Source: Thermoleophilaceae bacterium
GTDB lineage: Bacteria > Actinomycetota > Thermoleophilia > Solirubrobacterales > Thermoleophilaceae
Length of the DNA stretch: 49,197 nucleotides
Assembly (NCBI GenBank): GCA_016929195.1
Contig: JAFGJG010000034.1
Span: forward strand, 1-49,197
Direction of reading: 5' to 3'
Shown here: piece after piece, positions 24,525-33,715 of the stretch
How the letters are laid out: the number at the start of each line of letters is the position of its first letter
Position numbering within the stretch: the stretch's first letter is position 1
Position numbers and translations under genes: made by a program
Notes under the pieces: generated by a model
Database searches by the model: none
Told to the model about the DNA's origin: nothing
What the model saw: the letters and a program-made list of their open reading frames with translations, nothing else

Positions 24525-26044
24525 GACGCGCGCGCGGAGCACTCAGCGCGAGTCCGGTGCTGGTGGGCGCGGTCACCGTGCTTGTGGCCCTGGTCGCGGT
24601 CTTCATCTCGTACAGCGCGAACGAGGGCCTGCCTTTCGTGCCGACCTACAAGCTCGAGGCCGAGCTGCCGAACGCGTCCAAGCTCGTGGCCGGCAACGAC
24701 GTGCGCGCCGGCGGCTTCCGCGTCGGCCGCGTCGGCGAGATCCGCAGTGCCCGCCGGCGGGTCGCCGGCCGCGAACGGTCGATCGCCGTCGTGGAGCTCG
24801 AGCTGGACAAGCGGGTTGAGGAGCTGCCCGAGGACACGCGCGTCACGGTGCGCTCCCGGTCGGCGCTCGGCCTGAAGTACGTCGAGCTCGTGCCGGGCAT
24901 CTCACGGGACACGCTGATCGCCGGGGACACCATCCCGCTGCGCCGCGGGCAGACGACCCCGGAGGACCTCGAGGACGTGCTGTCCACGTTCCAGCCGGAG
25001 ACGCGCGTGGACGCCCGCCTGGCGCTCCAGGGCTTCGGTGACGGGCTCGCGGGCCGCGGCCCGGCCATCAACCGCACGATCGAGGAGCTGCGTCCGTTCC
25101 TCACCCGGCTCCAGCCGGTGATGCGCGCGCTCTCGGCTCGCAGCACGGAGCTTCGCGGGCTCTTCCCGGCACTCGGGCAGGCGCTCCGGCAGGCGGCGCC
25201 GGTCGCCGCCGTGCAGGCGGGCTGGTTCGCCGACATGGCCGACACCTTCGCCGCGATCGGCCGCGACCCGGCCGCGCTCCAGGACACGATCTCCGAGACG
25301 CCGTCCACGCTCGACGCGGCGATCGCCTCGTTCCAGGTCCAGACGCCGTTCCTGGCGCGCTTCGCCGACGTGTCGCGCCGCCTCCAGCCGGCGACCCTGG
25401 AGCTGCGGCGCGCGCTCCCGCCGCTGAACGCGGCGCTCGCGGCGGGAGTGCCCGCCTTCCGCCGCACGCCGGAGCTGGCCGCGCGCCTGGAGGAGCTGTT
25501 CAGGTCCGGCGAGGACCTCGGTGATGACCCCGTCAACGCCCTGGCGCTCCGCGACCTGCGCAACGCCGCCGAGATCGCCGGGCCGGCCGTCCGCTTCGTG
25601 GCGCCCTACCAGACGGTCTGCAACTACCTGAACTACTTCTTCACGCCGCTCGGCACGCACCAGTCCGAGACGGTTCCGGGCGGGACGGCGCAGCGGATCC
25701 TCGCGAAGCTCCTGTTCGGAGACCAGCCGAACAACCTCGGCACGACCGAGTCGAGCCGGCCGGTCGACACGCCCGGGGACCCGAAGGAGGGGGCCGTGCA
25801 GGCGCTGCACAAGCAGCCGAACAGCCCGGCCGTGGACTCGCAGGGCAGGGCGGACTGCCAGGCGGGCCAGACGGGCTACCTCAGCCGCCTGGTGACCGAC
25901 GGGCGCTATCCGGTCGAGACGAACCCCGACACCTTCAAGGGCGGCGGCACGCACGTCGTGATGGACCCCGACACGCCCGGACGCCTCGGCGGCACGTACA
26001 AGGCGCGTGAGCTCGGCATCGACGGGGTGGAGGACCTTCCCTGA
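24521..26044 (+). CDS. Mce/MlaD-family protein 3 of 6
   Basis: A 507-residue Mce protein, the longest of the set. Anchor helix about 14-31; MCE domain about 40-125 (YKLEAELPNASKLVAGNDVRAGGFRVGRVGEI, then SALGLKYVELVPG); helical region about 150-360. The tail includes QTVCNYLNYFFTPLGTHQSE and a second Cys (Cys367, Cys446). The YLNYFF segment is reminiscent of a conserved block in mycobacterial Mce proteins. ATG at 24521 overlaps the previous stop (ATGA); its own stop shares TGATG with the next gene. Confidence 0.91.
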   Translation: MRRARGALSASPVLVGAVTVLVALVAVFISYSANEGLPFVPTYKLEAELPNASKLVAGNDVRAGGFRVGRVGEIRSARRRVAGRERSIAVVELELDKRVEELPEDTRVTVRSRSALGLKYVELVPGISRDTLIAGDTIPLRRGQTTPEDLEDVLSTFQPETRVDARLALQGFGDGLAGRGPAINRTIEELRPFLTRLQPVMRALSARSTELRGLFPALGQALRQAAPVAAVQAGWFADMADTFAAIGRDPAALQDTISETPSTLDAAIASFQVQTPFLARFADVSRRLQPATLELRRALPPLNAALAAGVPAFRRTPELAARLEELFRSGEDLGDDPVNALALRDLRNAAEIAGPAVRFVAPYQTVCNYLNYFFTPLGTHQSETVPGGTAQRILAKLLFGDQPNNLGTTESSRPVDTPGDPKEGAVQALHKQPNSPAVDSQGRADCQAGQTGYLSRLVTDGRYPVETNPDTFKGGGTHVVMDPDTPGRLGGTYKARELGIDGVEDLP

Positions 26045-27408
26045 TGCGCGCGCGCCGGCACCGTCTATCCGAGTTCCAGATCGGCGCGCTCGTCATCGTC
26101 CTGACCGCGCTGTTCGTGCTGCTCGCGTTCACGAAGGTGAACCCGTTCTCGAACCCGTACGAGCTGAAGGCGGGCTTCCGGGACGCGCGCAACATCGGCG
26201 TCGGCTCACCGGTCCGGATCGCGGGCGTGGAGGTCGGCCGCGTCTCGAAGCTCGAGCCGAGCGGAGACGGGGCGGCCACGGTCACGATGGAGCTGCGCGA
26301 CGACGCGCTCCCGATCCATCGCGACGTCACGCTCAAGATCCGCCCGCGGATCCTTCTCGAGGGCAACTACTTCGTGGACGTCCGGCCGGGCACGCCCGGC
26401 GCGGAGGCGCTCGACGACGGGAGCACGGTGCCGGTCACGCAGACGGCCACCTCTGTGTCGCTGCCGGACGTGGTGGCCACGCTCACGACCGACACCCGCA
26501 CGGACCTGCAGTCGCTCCTCCAGGAGTACGGCTCGAAGGGGCTCGCGAACGGCGGCGCACAGGCGCTGAATCGCTCGATCCCGTACTTCGCGCCCGCCTA
26601 CCGCCGGACCGCGATCACCAACGACGCGCTCCTCGGCACGCAGCCGAACCGCGACCTCCGGCGGCTCCTGCGCGGGCAGGCGCGCACGTTCGGCGCGCTG
26701 GCCGCGCGGCCGGAGCAGCTGAAGGACCTCGTGCGGGATCTGGACTCGGTGGCGAGCGCGCTCGCGAGCCAGGACTCCGCGCTCGCGGCCTCGGTTCCGG
26801 CCCTGCGCGACACGCTCCGCGTGGGCTATCCGGTGCTCGCCGACGTGGACGCCGCCCTGCCCTCGCTGCGGCGGTTCTCCATCGAGGCGCTGCCGGGGGT
26901 CGAGTCCACGGCGCCGATGCTCGGCGTCGCCATCCCGTGGATCGCCCAGGCCCGCGCGCTCGTGAGCCCGCAGGAGCTGCGCGGGCTCTCGGCCGACCTG
27001 CGCCGCGCGGTGCCCGGCCTCGTGCGGCTCAACAACCGGCTCGTGCCGCTGAACGCGCAGCTCCGGGCGCTCTCCTCGTGCACGTCCAGCGTGCTCGTCC
27101 CGTTCGCCGAGTCCGAGATCCCGAGCATCGAGGCGAACAACGCGAATCAGCAGGTCCGGCGCCAGATCTTCCGCAGCTTCGTCGGCCTCGCGGGCGAGAG
27201 CCGCGTGCAGGACGCCAACTCCCAGGTCTTCCACGTCCAGGGCGTGATCCCGTCGAACCTCGCGACCGGGCGGATCGAGCCGGCCGCGCCGCTCGATCCC
27301 GGGACGCCGCCCGTCCATCGCCCGGACGTGCCCTGCGAGACCCAGGACCCGCCCGTCCTGGCGGCCCCCGGCGGTCCGGCCGCCGCCTACTCGGCGGTGA
27401 CGCCGTGA
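26044..27408 (+). CDS. Mce/MlaD-family protein 4 of 6
   Basis: A 454-residue Mce protein. The basic start MRARRHRLSEFQ precedes an anchor helix (about 12-28). The MCE domain (about 38-120) contains YELKAGFRDARNIGVGSPVRIAGVEVGRV and ILLEGNYFVDVRPG. The helical region extends to about 345. The only two cysteines are Cys346 and Cys431 in the C-terminal part. The downstream junction is GTGA. Confidence 0.91.
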   Translation: MRARRHRLSEFQIGALVIVLTALFVLLAFTKVNPFSNPYELKAGFRDARNIGVGSPVRIAGVEVGRVSKLEPSGDGAATVTMELRDDALPIHRDVTLKIRPRILLEGNYFVDVRPGTPGAEALDDGSTVPVTQTATSVSLPDVVATLTTDTRTDLQSLLQEYGSKGLANGGAQALNRSIPYFAPAYRRTAITNDALLGTQPNRDLRRLLRGQARTFGALAARPEQLKDLVRDLDSVASALASQDSALAASVPALRDTLRVGYPVLADVDAALPSLRRFSIEALPGVESTAPMLGVAIPWIAQARALVSPQELRGLSADLRRAVPGLVRLNNRLVPLNAQLRALSSCTSSVLVPFAESEIPSIEANNANQQVRRQIFRSFVGLAGESRVQDANSQVFHVQGVIPSNLATGRIEPAAPLDPGTPPVHRPDVPCETQDPPVLAAPGGPAAAYSAVTP

Positions 27409-28823
27409 AGCACGCGATCCGCACGCACATCAAGGCCTTCCTGGCGGTCCTCGGCGTGATCGTGATCGGCGTGGCGGTCGCCGTCGGGATCCTCTCCGAG
27501 CAGGGTGTGCGCTTCCCGTTCGTCGAAGCGGCTCCGAAGCGCATCGAGGTCGAGCTGTCCGACGCCCAGGCCGTCGAGCCCGGGCGCGGCCAGACCGTCC
27601 GGGTGGCGGGCGTGGAGATCGGGAAGATCGCCGGCGTCCGGCTGGAGGACGGCCGCGCCGTCGTGGAGCTGGACATCGAGCACCGCTACGGCGACATGGT
27701 CCGCGCGGACGCGACCGCGCTCCTGCGCCCGAAGACGGCGCTCAAGGACATGTTCCTCGAGGTCGACCCCGGCACCGGGCGGGTCGTGCCCGAGGGCGGC
27801 CGGATCGGCGTCTCCGCCACGGCCCCGGACGTGGACCCGGACGAGATCCTCGCCGCGCTCGACGCCGACACGCGCCCCTACCTGAAGCTGCTAATCGCCG
27901 GCGCCGGCAAGGGGCTCCGCGACCGCGGCGACGACCTCAACGCCACCCTGCGCCGCCTCGAGCCGCTCCACCGCGACCTCGCCCGAGTCACGCAGGCGAC
28001 GGCCAAGCGGCGAAAGGCGCTGAAGCGGCTGGTCCACAGCTACGGCCTGCTCACGTCCGAGCTCGGGCGCCACCCGAGCGACCTCGAGCGGCTGGTGAGC
28101 GCCTCGGGCGAGGTGTTCGGGTCGCTCGCCGGCGAGGACGACGACATCGCGACCGCCACGGCCCGTCTGCCCGGGGCCCTGCGGCGATCGGAGGCGACGC
28201 TGGGCGAGGTGGGCGGCTTCGCGCGCGAGCTGCCGCCGACCCTCGATGCGCTTCTGCCCGCCGTTCGCCGCCTGCCCGCGGCGAACGCGGCGCTGCGGCC
28301 CTTCTTCTCTGCGACCACCCCGGTGCTGCGCGACCAGATCCGCCCGTTCGTGCGGGCGGCCCGGCCGTGGACGGCCGACCTGCGCACGGCGGCCGTGGAG
28401 GGCTCAAAGGCCGCGCCCGACCTCAGGCGCGCGCTCGGGTCGGCCAACCGCTTCCTCAACATGGGCGCGTTCAACCCCGGCGGCGCCGAGGGGCTCGGCG
28501 GGCTGAATGTGACCGAGCAGCGCGCCCGCCAGGAGGGGCTCCTCTACTGGCTCGCATGGACGGCGCAGAACGGCGTTTCGCTGTTCAACACGGCGGATGC
28601 GCAGGGCCCGTGGCGGCGCGTGACGATCTGCGGGGTGGACGCCGCCTCGCTCGGGGTGCTCCTGAATTTCACCCTGACGAACGTCGGGCAGACGAACCCG
28701 ACCCTCCTCCAGCAGCTGACCGGCGCCTCCGACGGCACGATCGTGCCGGGAAGCCCCGTCCAGAACCTGCTCGACACGCAGTTCGGCAGCTGCGACTTCG
28801 ACGACCTCCCGACCTCACCGTGA
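27405..28823 (+). CDS. Mce/MlaD-family protein 5 of 6
   Basis: A 472-residue Mce protein: anchor helix about 9-28, MCE domain about 45-125 (RIEVELSDAQAVEPGRGQTVRVAGVEIGKI and ALKDMFLEVDPG), and a helical region about 145-350. The C-terminal domain contains LNMGAFNPGG and LYWLAWTAQNGVSLFNTADAQGP, which look like a small membrane-facing or ligand-proximal segment. The only cysteines are Cys409 and Cys463 near the end. Start GTG overlaps the preceding stop. Confidence 0.91.
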   Translation: MKHAIRTHIKAFLAVLGVIVIGVAVAVGILSEQGVRFPFVEAAPKRIEVELSDAQAVEPGRGQTVRVAGVEIGKIAGVRLEDGRAVVELDIEHRYGDMVRADATALLRPKTALKDMFLEVDPGTGRVVPEGGRIGVSATAPDVDPDEILAALDADTRPYLKLLIAGAGKGLRDRGDDLNATLRRLEPLHRDLARVTQATAKRRKALKRLVHSYGLLTSELGRHPSDLERLVSASGEVFGSLAGEDDDIATATARLPGALRRSEATLGEVGGFARELPPTLDALLPAVRRLPAANAALRPFFSATTPVLRDQIRPFVRAARPWTADLRTAAVEGSKAAPDLRRALGSANRFLNMGAFNPGGAEGLGGLNVTEQRARQEGLLYWLAWTAQNGVSLFNTADAQGPWRRVTICGVDAASLGVLLNFTLTNVGQTNPTLLQQLTGASDGTIVPGSPVQNLLDTQFGSCDFDDLPTSP

Positions 28824-30304
28824 ACAAACAGGGCCCCGGCATAGGCGGACTTGCGGCGATCGTGGGGTTCGCCCTCTCGGTCGTGCTGCTCCTGACCTTC
28901 CTCTGGATCGCGTTCGGCGGCTCGCTGCCCACCGCCCCCGAGGGCTATCGCTTCAGGGCGGCGTTCCCGGAGGCGGCCCTGCTCGTCGACGAGGCCGACG
29001 TGCGAATGGCGGGGGTGAACGTCGGCAAGGTGAAGGACAAGGACCTGGCTCCGGGCGGGCGCCGGACGATCGCGGAGATCGAGGTCGACGACCGCTTCGC
29101 CCCGGTGAAGCGCGACGCCCGCGTGGTGCTGCGGCAGAAGAGCCTCCTGGGCGAGACCTACGTGGAGCTCGCGCCGGGCAGCCGCGACGCGCCCGACCTG
29201 CCCGAGGGCGCGCTGCTCCCCCGCACCCACGTGAAGCAGACGGTCGAGCTGGACGAGATCTTCAGCGCGTTCGACCCGCGGACGCGGCGCTACTTCCAGG
29301 AGTGGCTGCGGGAGTCGGGCATCGCCACCTCCGGCACGTACGCCGCCGACTTCAACGACTCGCTCGGCAACTCGGCCCCGTTCTTCACCGCCGGCGCCCG
29401 GACGCTGCGGCCGCTCGCCGAGCAGGACGTGGCGCTCCGCCGGCTGGTCCGCAACACGGGCCGGGTGGCGCGCGCCGTGTCGGCGGACGGCCACAGCCTG
29501 CGCGACCTGATCACCGGCGGCGGGGCCACCTTCGCGGCGCTCGCAGCCCGCGACGAGGCGCTGGCGGACACGTTCCAGGTGCTGCCGACGTTCCTGCGCG
29601 AGACGCGGGCGACGGTCGCGCGGCTCGAGCGCTTCGCGCGCAACACGGATCCGCTCGTGCGCGACCTGCGCCAGCCGGTGACCGACCTGGCGCCGACGCT
29701 GCGGGACGTGGCCGACCTCTCCCCGGACCTCGAGCACCTGTTCAACTCGATCGGCCCGCTCGTGACCGCCTCGGAGACGGGCGTGCCGGCGGCCGACAGG
29801 CTCCTCGACGGCGTCCAGCCGACGCTGGCGGCGGCGCACGTGTTCCTGCCGGAGCTGAACCCGATCCTGGCCTATCTCTCGTTCTCGCGGGAGCAGCTCG
29901 CGACCTTCCTGGCCCCGGGAGGCTCCGCGCTCGGCGGCAACGGGATCGGCGGCTACCGCTCCTCGACGTTCGCCGAGCACTACCTGCCGCAGTCGGCGAT
30001 CATCGACTCGCGCTCCCTCCAGCGCCGCACGAGCAGGCCCGCGTACGAGCGCGCGAACGCGTACGTCGCCCCGAACGCATGGGAGCGCAGCATCGGCCTG
30101 GGCGCGATCGAGGCCTTCGACTGCGACCCGTCCGGCGGCGAGCGCCGCAACCCGTCCGGCACCGCGGCGAACGCCGCGCCGCCGTGCTTCGTGGCGCCGC
30201 CGCTCCTGTTCCAGGATCAGCGCTACCCGCGGCTGCGCAAGGGACGCGCTCCGCACGTGGACGCGCCCGCCGGCCGGCAGGGCAACGAGCCCGCCGTGCC
30301 CTAG
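28820..30304 (+). CDS. Mce/MlaD-family protein 6 of 6
   Basis: A 494-residue Mce protein closing the run. Anchor helix about 8-28; MCE domain about 38-120 (YRFRAAFPEAALLVDEADVRMAGVNVGKV, SLLGETYVELAPG); helical region about 150-360. A tail with FLAPGGSALGGNGIGGYRSSTFAEHYLPQ carries its only two cysteines (Cys435, Cys456). The last 30 residues are basic and Pro/Gly-rich. Its TAG stop overlaps the menD stop on the opposite strand within the tetranucleotide CTAG. Confidence 0.91.
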   Translation: MNKQGPGIGGLAAIVGFALSVVLLLTFLWIAFGGSLPTAPEGYRFRAAFPEAALLVDEADVRMAGVNVGKVKDKDLAPGGRRTIAEIEVDDRFAPVKRDARVVLRQKSLLGETYVELAPGSRDAPDLPEGALLPRTHVKQTVELDEIFSAFDPRTRRYFQEWLRESGIATSGTYAADFNDSLGNSAPFFTAGARTLRPLAEQDVALRRLVRNTGRVARAVSADGHSLRDLITGGGATFAALAARDEALADTFQVLPTFLRETRATVARLERFARNTDPLVRDLRQPVTDLAPTLRDVADLSPDLEHLFNSIGPLVTASETGVPAADRLLDGVQPTLAAAHVFLPELNPILAYLSFSREQLATFLAPGGSALGGNGIGGYRSSTFAEHYLPQSAIIDSRSLQRRTSRPAYERANAYVAPNAWERSIGLGAIEAFDCDPSGGERRNPSGTAANAAPPCFVAPPLLFQDQRYPRLRKGRAPHVDAPAGRQGNEPAVP

Positions 30305-31995
30305 GGGACGAGCTCGGCCACACGCTCGACCAGCGCCGCGTGCAGCCGCACGTTCTCGGCGCGGTCGGTCCGCACCTCCACGAGGGCCGGGGTGGCCACG
30401 GCGCCCGCGACCTCCTCCGGCGTGGCGGCCACGCGATGCGCGAGCCCGCCGAGCGCCGCCAGCTCGGCGAGGTCCACGCCATGGGGGGTGGCCACGTGGC
30501 GCTCGTAGGCGGACGCGTCGGCCGCGGCGGCCACCGGCAGGAAGTCGAAGATGCCCCCGCCGCCGTTGTTCACGCAGACGATCGTCAGCTCCGCTCCGGC
30601 CCGGCGGGCGCTGATGAGGCCGCCGGCGTCGTGGAGCAGCGCCACGTCGCCCGTCAGGAGGTGGGCGGGGCGCCCGGCCCCGAGCGCCGCCCCGGTGGCG
30701 GCCGACACGACGCCGTCGATCCCGTTGGCGCCGCGAGCGGCGAGCACGCGCAGCGGCCTCGGGGTTGAGGGGAGGAACGCCTCGACGTCGCGGACCGGCA
30801 TCGAGTGCGCAACCCAGAGCAGCGCGTCGTCGGGGAGCGCCGGCGCGAGCGCTGCGGGGATCGCGCCCTCGAACCCCGCCGGGGATTCCGCGAGCGCCCG
30901 CGGGACAGCCGCGTCGGCGGCGCGCCACGACTCGACCCAGGCGGGGTCTCCGCCCCCGCCTTCCCCGGCGAGCTCTGCGAGCAGGGTGGCCGGGTCGCCG
31001 GCCGCGACCAGCCGCGCCTCGCGCGTGGGGTCGTGCCAGGTGACGCGCGGGTCGATCACCGCCTGGTCGGTCCCGGCGAGCCATGCGCGCAGCGACTGCG
31101 AGACCGGCGGCTCGCCCACGCGCAGGACCCGCTCGGGGCGGTGGCCCGCGGCGAAGGCCTCCACGCGGAGCAGCACGTCGTAGTGGGCCACGACGTGCGA
31201 GCGGTCGTGGGGCCCGCTGCGGACCCCGGAGGCGGGGTCGGCGAGGAGCGGCCAGCCGAGGGCGGCCGCCAGCGCAGCGGCGGGCGCGGCCATCTCCCCG
31301 GGCGCCTCGCCGCACACGATCACGCCGCGTTCCGCGCCGCCGATCCATTCGCGCAGCGCGGCGGCCCCGCCGGCGCCCGGCTCGCGCTCCACGGCGACCC
31401 AGGGGCTGCCGTCCGGGCGCCCCTCCCAGTCGGCTGCGTCGAGATCCTCGGGCCGCGGCGCGAGCGGCTCGCGCAGCGGGAAGTTCAGGTGGACGGGACC
31501 CGGCCGGCCGCCCGCGGCGGTCGCGACCGCGCGGCAGGCGAGCCCGCGGTGGTGGACCGCGGTGGCCCGCCCGGGCTCGTGGCCGCCGACCTCGTGGAAC
31601 CACTTGGCGGCCGATCCGTAGAGCCCGAGCTGGTCGATCGACTGGCCGGCTCCGACGTCGCGCAGCTCGGGCGGGCGGTCCGCCGTCAGCACGAGCAGCG
31701 GCACCGACGCCTCGCGCGCCTCCGCCACGGCCGGGTGGAGGTTGGCGGCCGCGGTGCCCGACGTGCACGTCACCGCCACCGGCGCGCCCGTGGCCCGCGC
31801 GATCCCGACGGCCACGAAGCCCGCCGAGCGCTCGTCGATCACGGACACCGCCTCGATGCCGGGCTGCTCCGCGAGGACGAGGGCGAGCGGCGCGTTGCGC
31901 GAGCCCGGGGACGTGACGGCGTGGCGGACGCCGCAGCGGGCGAGCTCGTCCACGAACGCCTGGACCGGGGCATAGGTCCGGTTGATCGGCTGCAC
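30301..31995 (-). CDS. menD: SEPHCHC synthase
   Basis: A 564-residue ThDP enzyme that adds the succinic-semialdehyde unit of 2-oxoglutarate to isochorismate, the second step of menaquinone synthesis. MenD signatures are TSPGSRNAPLALVL, IDERSAGFVAVG (with the ThDP Glu), TCTSGTAAANLHPAV, TADRPPELRDVGAGQSIDQ, GDVALLHDAGGL and VCVNNGGGGIFDFLP. The GTG at 31995 is 20 nt from the divergent menH start. It ends tail-to-tail with the last mce gene. Confidence 0.95.
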   Translation of the reverse strand: MQPINRTYAPVQAFVDELARCGVRHAVTSPGSRNAPLALVLAEQPGIEAVSVIDERSAGFVAVGIARATGAPVAVTCTSGTAAANLHPAVAEAREASVPLLVLTADRPPELRDVGAGQSIDQLGLYGSAAKWFHEVGGHEPGRATAVHHRGLACRAVATAAGGRPGPVHLNFPLREPLAPRPEDLDAADWEGRPDGSPWVAVEREPGAGGAAALREWIGGAERGVIVCGEAPGEMAAPAAALAAALGWPLLADPASGVRSGPHDRSHVVAHYDVLLRVEAFAAGHRPERVLRVGEPPVSQSLRAWLAGTDQAVIDPRVTWHDPTREARLVAAGDPATLLAELAGEGGGGDPAWVESWRAADAAVPRALAESPAGFEGAIPAALAPALPDDALLWVAHSMPVRDVEAFLPSTPRPLRVLAARGANGIDGVVSAATGAALGAGRPAHLLTGDVALLHDAGGLISARRAGAELTIVCVNNGGGGIFDFLPVAAAADASAYERHVATPHGVDLAELAALGGLAHRVAATPEEVAGAVATPALVEVRTDRAENVRLHAALVERVAELVP

Positions 31996-32015
31996 GGGTC
32001 GGCATCATGCCGTGC
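31996..32015. promoter_or_regulatory. Shared divergent promoter menD/menH (20 nt)
   Basis: The spacer centres on GGCATCATGCC. Forward, CATCAT (32003-32008) is followed by 7 nt and a GTG at 32016; in reverse, CATGAT is followed by 8 nt and the menD GTG. Both hexamers overlap at the same symmetric core. Confidence 0.4.
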
Positions 32016-32708
32016 GTGGCGCGGATACTGCTGGTGCCCGGCTTCATGCAGCGCGGCGACGCATGGGCGCCGCTGCTCGAGCGGCTGCCAGACGCGCGGC
32101 CGCTCGACCATCGGACGCACGACTTCGAGGGCCGGCTCGCGGAGATAGCGGAGGCGGGGGAGGGGGCGCTGCTCTGCGGCTACTCGCTGGGCGGGAGACT
32201 GGCTCTGAGGGCCGCCCTCCGCGACGGTCCCCGCTATCGCGGGGTCATCACCATCGGCGCCTCGCCCGGGATCGAGGAGCCGGCGGTCCGGAGCGCGAGG
32301 GCCGAGGCGGACGACCGCCTGGCCGGGTGGATGGAGACGATGCCGATCGAGGAGATCGTGGCGGTATGGGAGCGCCAGCCGCTGTTCGCCGACCAGGGCG
32401 ACGCCCTCGTGGAGGCCCAGCGCGAGGGACGGCTCGGCCACGGCCCGCGCGAGCTCGCGCTGCTGCTGCGGACCGCGGGCCAGGGCGCGCTGGACCCGGT
32501 CTGGATCGAGCTCGAGACGCTCGTGCCGCCACTGCTGGCCGTCGCCGGGGTCCGCGACGAGGCGTACGCCGCGGCCGCGGAGCGCATGGCCGCCACGGCT
32601 CCGCGGGGTCGCTTCGCGCTGGTCGAGCACGCGGGCCACGCCGCGCACCTCCAGCGCCCCGACGAGGTGGCCGGCCTGATCGCGGCCTTCGGCGAAGAGC
32701 TCGCCTAG
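32016..32708 (+). CDS. menH: Alpha/beta hydrolase, probable SHCHC synthase
   Basis: A 230-residue alpha/beta hydrolase, by context the MenH that eliminates pyruvate from SEPHCHC. The triad is visible: nucleophile Ser57 in LCGYSLGGRLAL, Asp181 in VAGVRDEAY and His208 in VEHAGHAAHLQRP, within a fold of the expected length. The start MARILLVPGF at GTG 32016 is preferred because the hexamer CATCAT ends 7 nt before it; an in-frame ATG at 32007 would add three residues. It is divergent from menD, and its stop overlaps the menC stop within CTAG. Confidence 0.85.
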   Translation: MARILLVPGFMQRGDAWAPLLERLPDARPLDHRTHDFEGRLAEIAEAGEGALLCGYSLGGRLALRAALRDGPRYRGVITIGASPGIEEPAVRSARAEADDRLAGWMETMPIEEIVAVWERQPLFADQGDALVEAQREGRLGHGPRELALLLRTAGQGALDPVWIELETLVPPLLAVAGVRDEAYAAAAERMAATAPRGRFALVEHAGHAAHLQRPDEVAGLIAAFGEELA

Positions 32709-33715
32709 AGGTCGATCCGCTCCACGAGCACCTCGCGGAGCGCTTCCTCGTCCACGTCCACGCCCAGCCCCGGCCCGCGCGGCACCGACTGGGTGCCGCG
32801 TCGCGGGCGCGGCAGGGCCGTGGCGATGCGGGCGTCGAACAGCTCGAGCGTCGCGAGCCCGCAGGCGAGCGTGAGCTCCTCCGCCGCTGCGAGCTGAAGC
32901 GCGGCGGCGATGCCCCAGGGCCCGTCGAGCGTGCTCGACATGAACGCCTCGACGCCGCGCGAGCGCGCCTCCCTGAGCGCCTCCCGAGCGGGCCCGAAGC
33001 CGCCGCAGCCCGCGAGCTTGACGTTCACGACGTCGCACGCCTCCAGCTCGACGGCACGGAGCACGTCCTCGGGCGTCACGACCGACTCGTCGGCGGCGAT
33101 CGGCGTGGACACCCGCTCGCGCACGGCCGCCAGCTCCTCGAGCCCGCCGCAGGGCTGCTCCACGAGCTCGAGGTCGTGGGCCTCGAGCGCCCGGATCGCG
33201 CGCACGGCCTCGTCGACGTCCCAGGCCGCGTTCGCGTCGAGGCGCACCGCCGGCCACGGCCCCACCGCCTCGCGCACCGCGGCCACGCGCTCCTCGTCGT
33301 CGGGCAGGCCGACCTTCACCTTGAAGCAGGCGTAGCCGTCGCGGAGGCCCTCGCGGGCCCGGGCGGCGACCTCCTCAGGCGGGCCGGCCGGCAGCGTGAG
33401 GTTGACCGCGAGCGCGTCCTTCCGCGGCTCCGCCAGCGGGCGGCCCTCCTCGCGGGCCTCGAGGTCCAGCCGTGCGATCTCCTCGGCGGCGCGCGCCTGC
33501 GCCGGGCGCAGCCCGGCGCCGCCGCTGAGCGCCGCGACCGCGCGCTCGAGCGGCACGCCGTCATAGGGCTCGAAGGGCGCCGCCTCACCGTAGCCCGCCA
33601 CGCCGTCGCCGTTCTCGAGCCGGAGGACGACCAGCTCGCGCGCGGTGACCACGCCGCCGGCGGTCACGAACGGGTCGCGCAGCGGGATGGACAGCCGCAG
33701 CAGCGACCGCTTCAC
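32705..33715 (-). CDS. menC: o-Succinylbenzoate synthase
   Basis: A 336-residue enolase-superfamily enzyme dehydrating SHCHC to o-succinylbenzoate. Metal ligands and bases are recognisable: FKVKVG (Lys132/Lys134), RLDANAAW (Asp160), ELVEQP (Glu186), IAADES (Asp209) and NVKLAGCGG (Lys233). An N-terminal capping domain precedes the barrel. The related muconate/NSAR families share these residues; the men context decides. GTG at 33715 overlaps the menA stop (GTGA), so menB-menA-menC are co-translated. Confidence 0.93.
   Translation of the reverse strand: MKRSLLRLSIPLRDPFVTAGGVVTARELVVLRLENGDGVAGYGEAAPFEPYDGVPLERAVAALSGGAGLRPAQARAAEEIARLDLEAREEGRPLAEPRKDALAVNLTLPAGPPEEVAARAREGLRDGYACFKVKVGLPDDEERVAAVREAVGPWPAVRLDANAAWDVDEAVRAIRALEAHDLELVEQPCGGLEELAAVRERVSTPIAADESVVTPEDVLRAVELEACDVVNVKLAGCGGFGPAREALREARSRGVEAFMSSTLDGPWGIAAALQLAAAEELTLACGLATLELFDARIATALPRPRRGTQSVPRGPGLGVDVDEEALREVLVERIDL

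Noticed and set aside
32007-32015. ATG at 32007 as the menH start
   Set aside because: It lies inside or at the edge of the -10-like CATCAT; the GTG 9 nt later has the window's usual spacing and gives the natural MARILLVPGF start. The difference is only three residues.
28544-32047. A very long minus-strand frame covering mce6 and menD
   Set aside because: It is an out-of-frame shadow of menD joined to an antisense shadow of mce6; real signatures are in the other frames.
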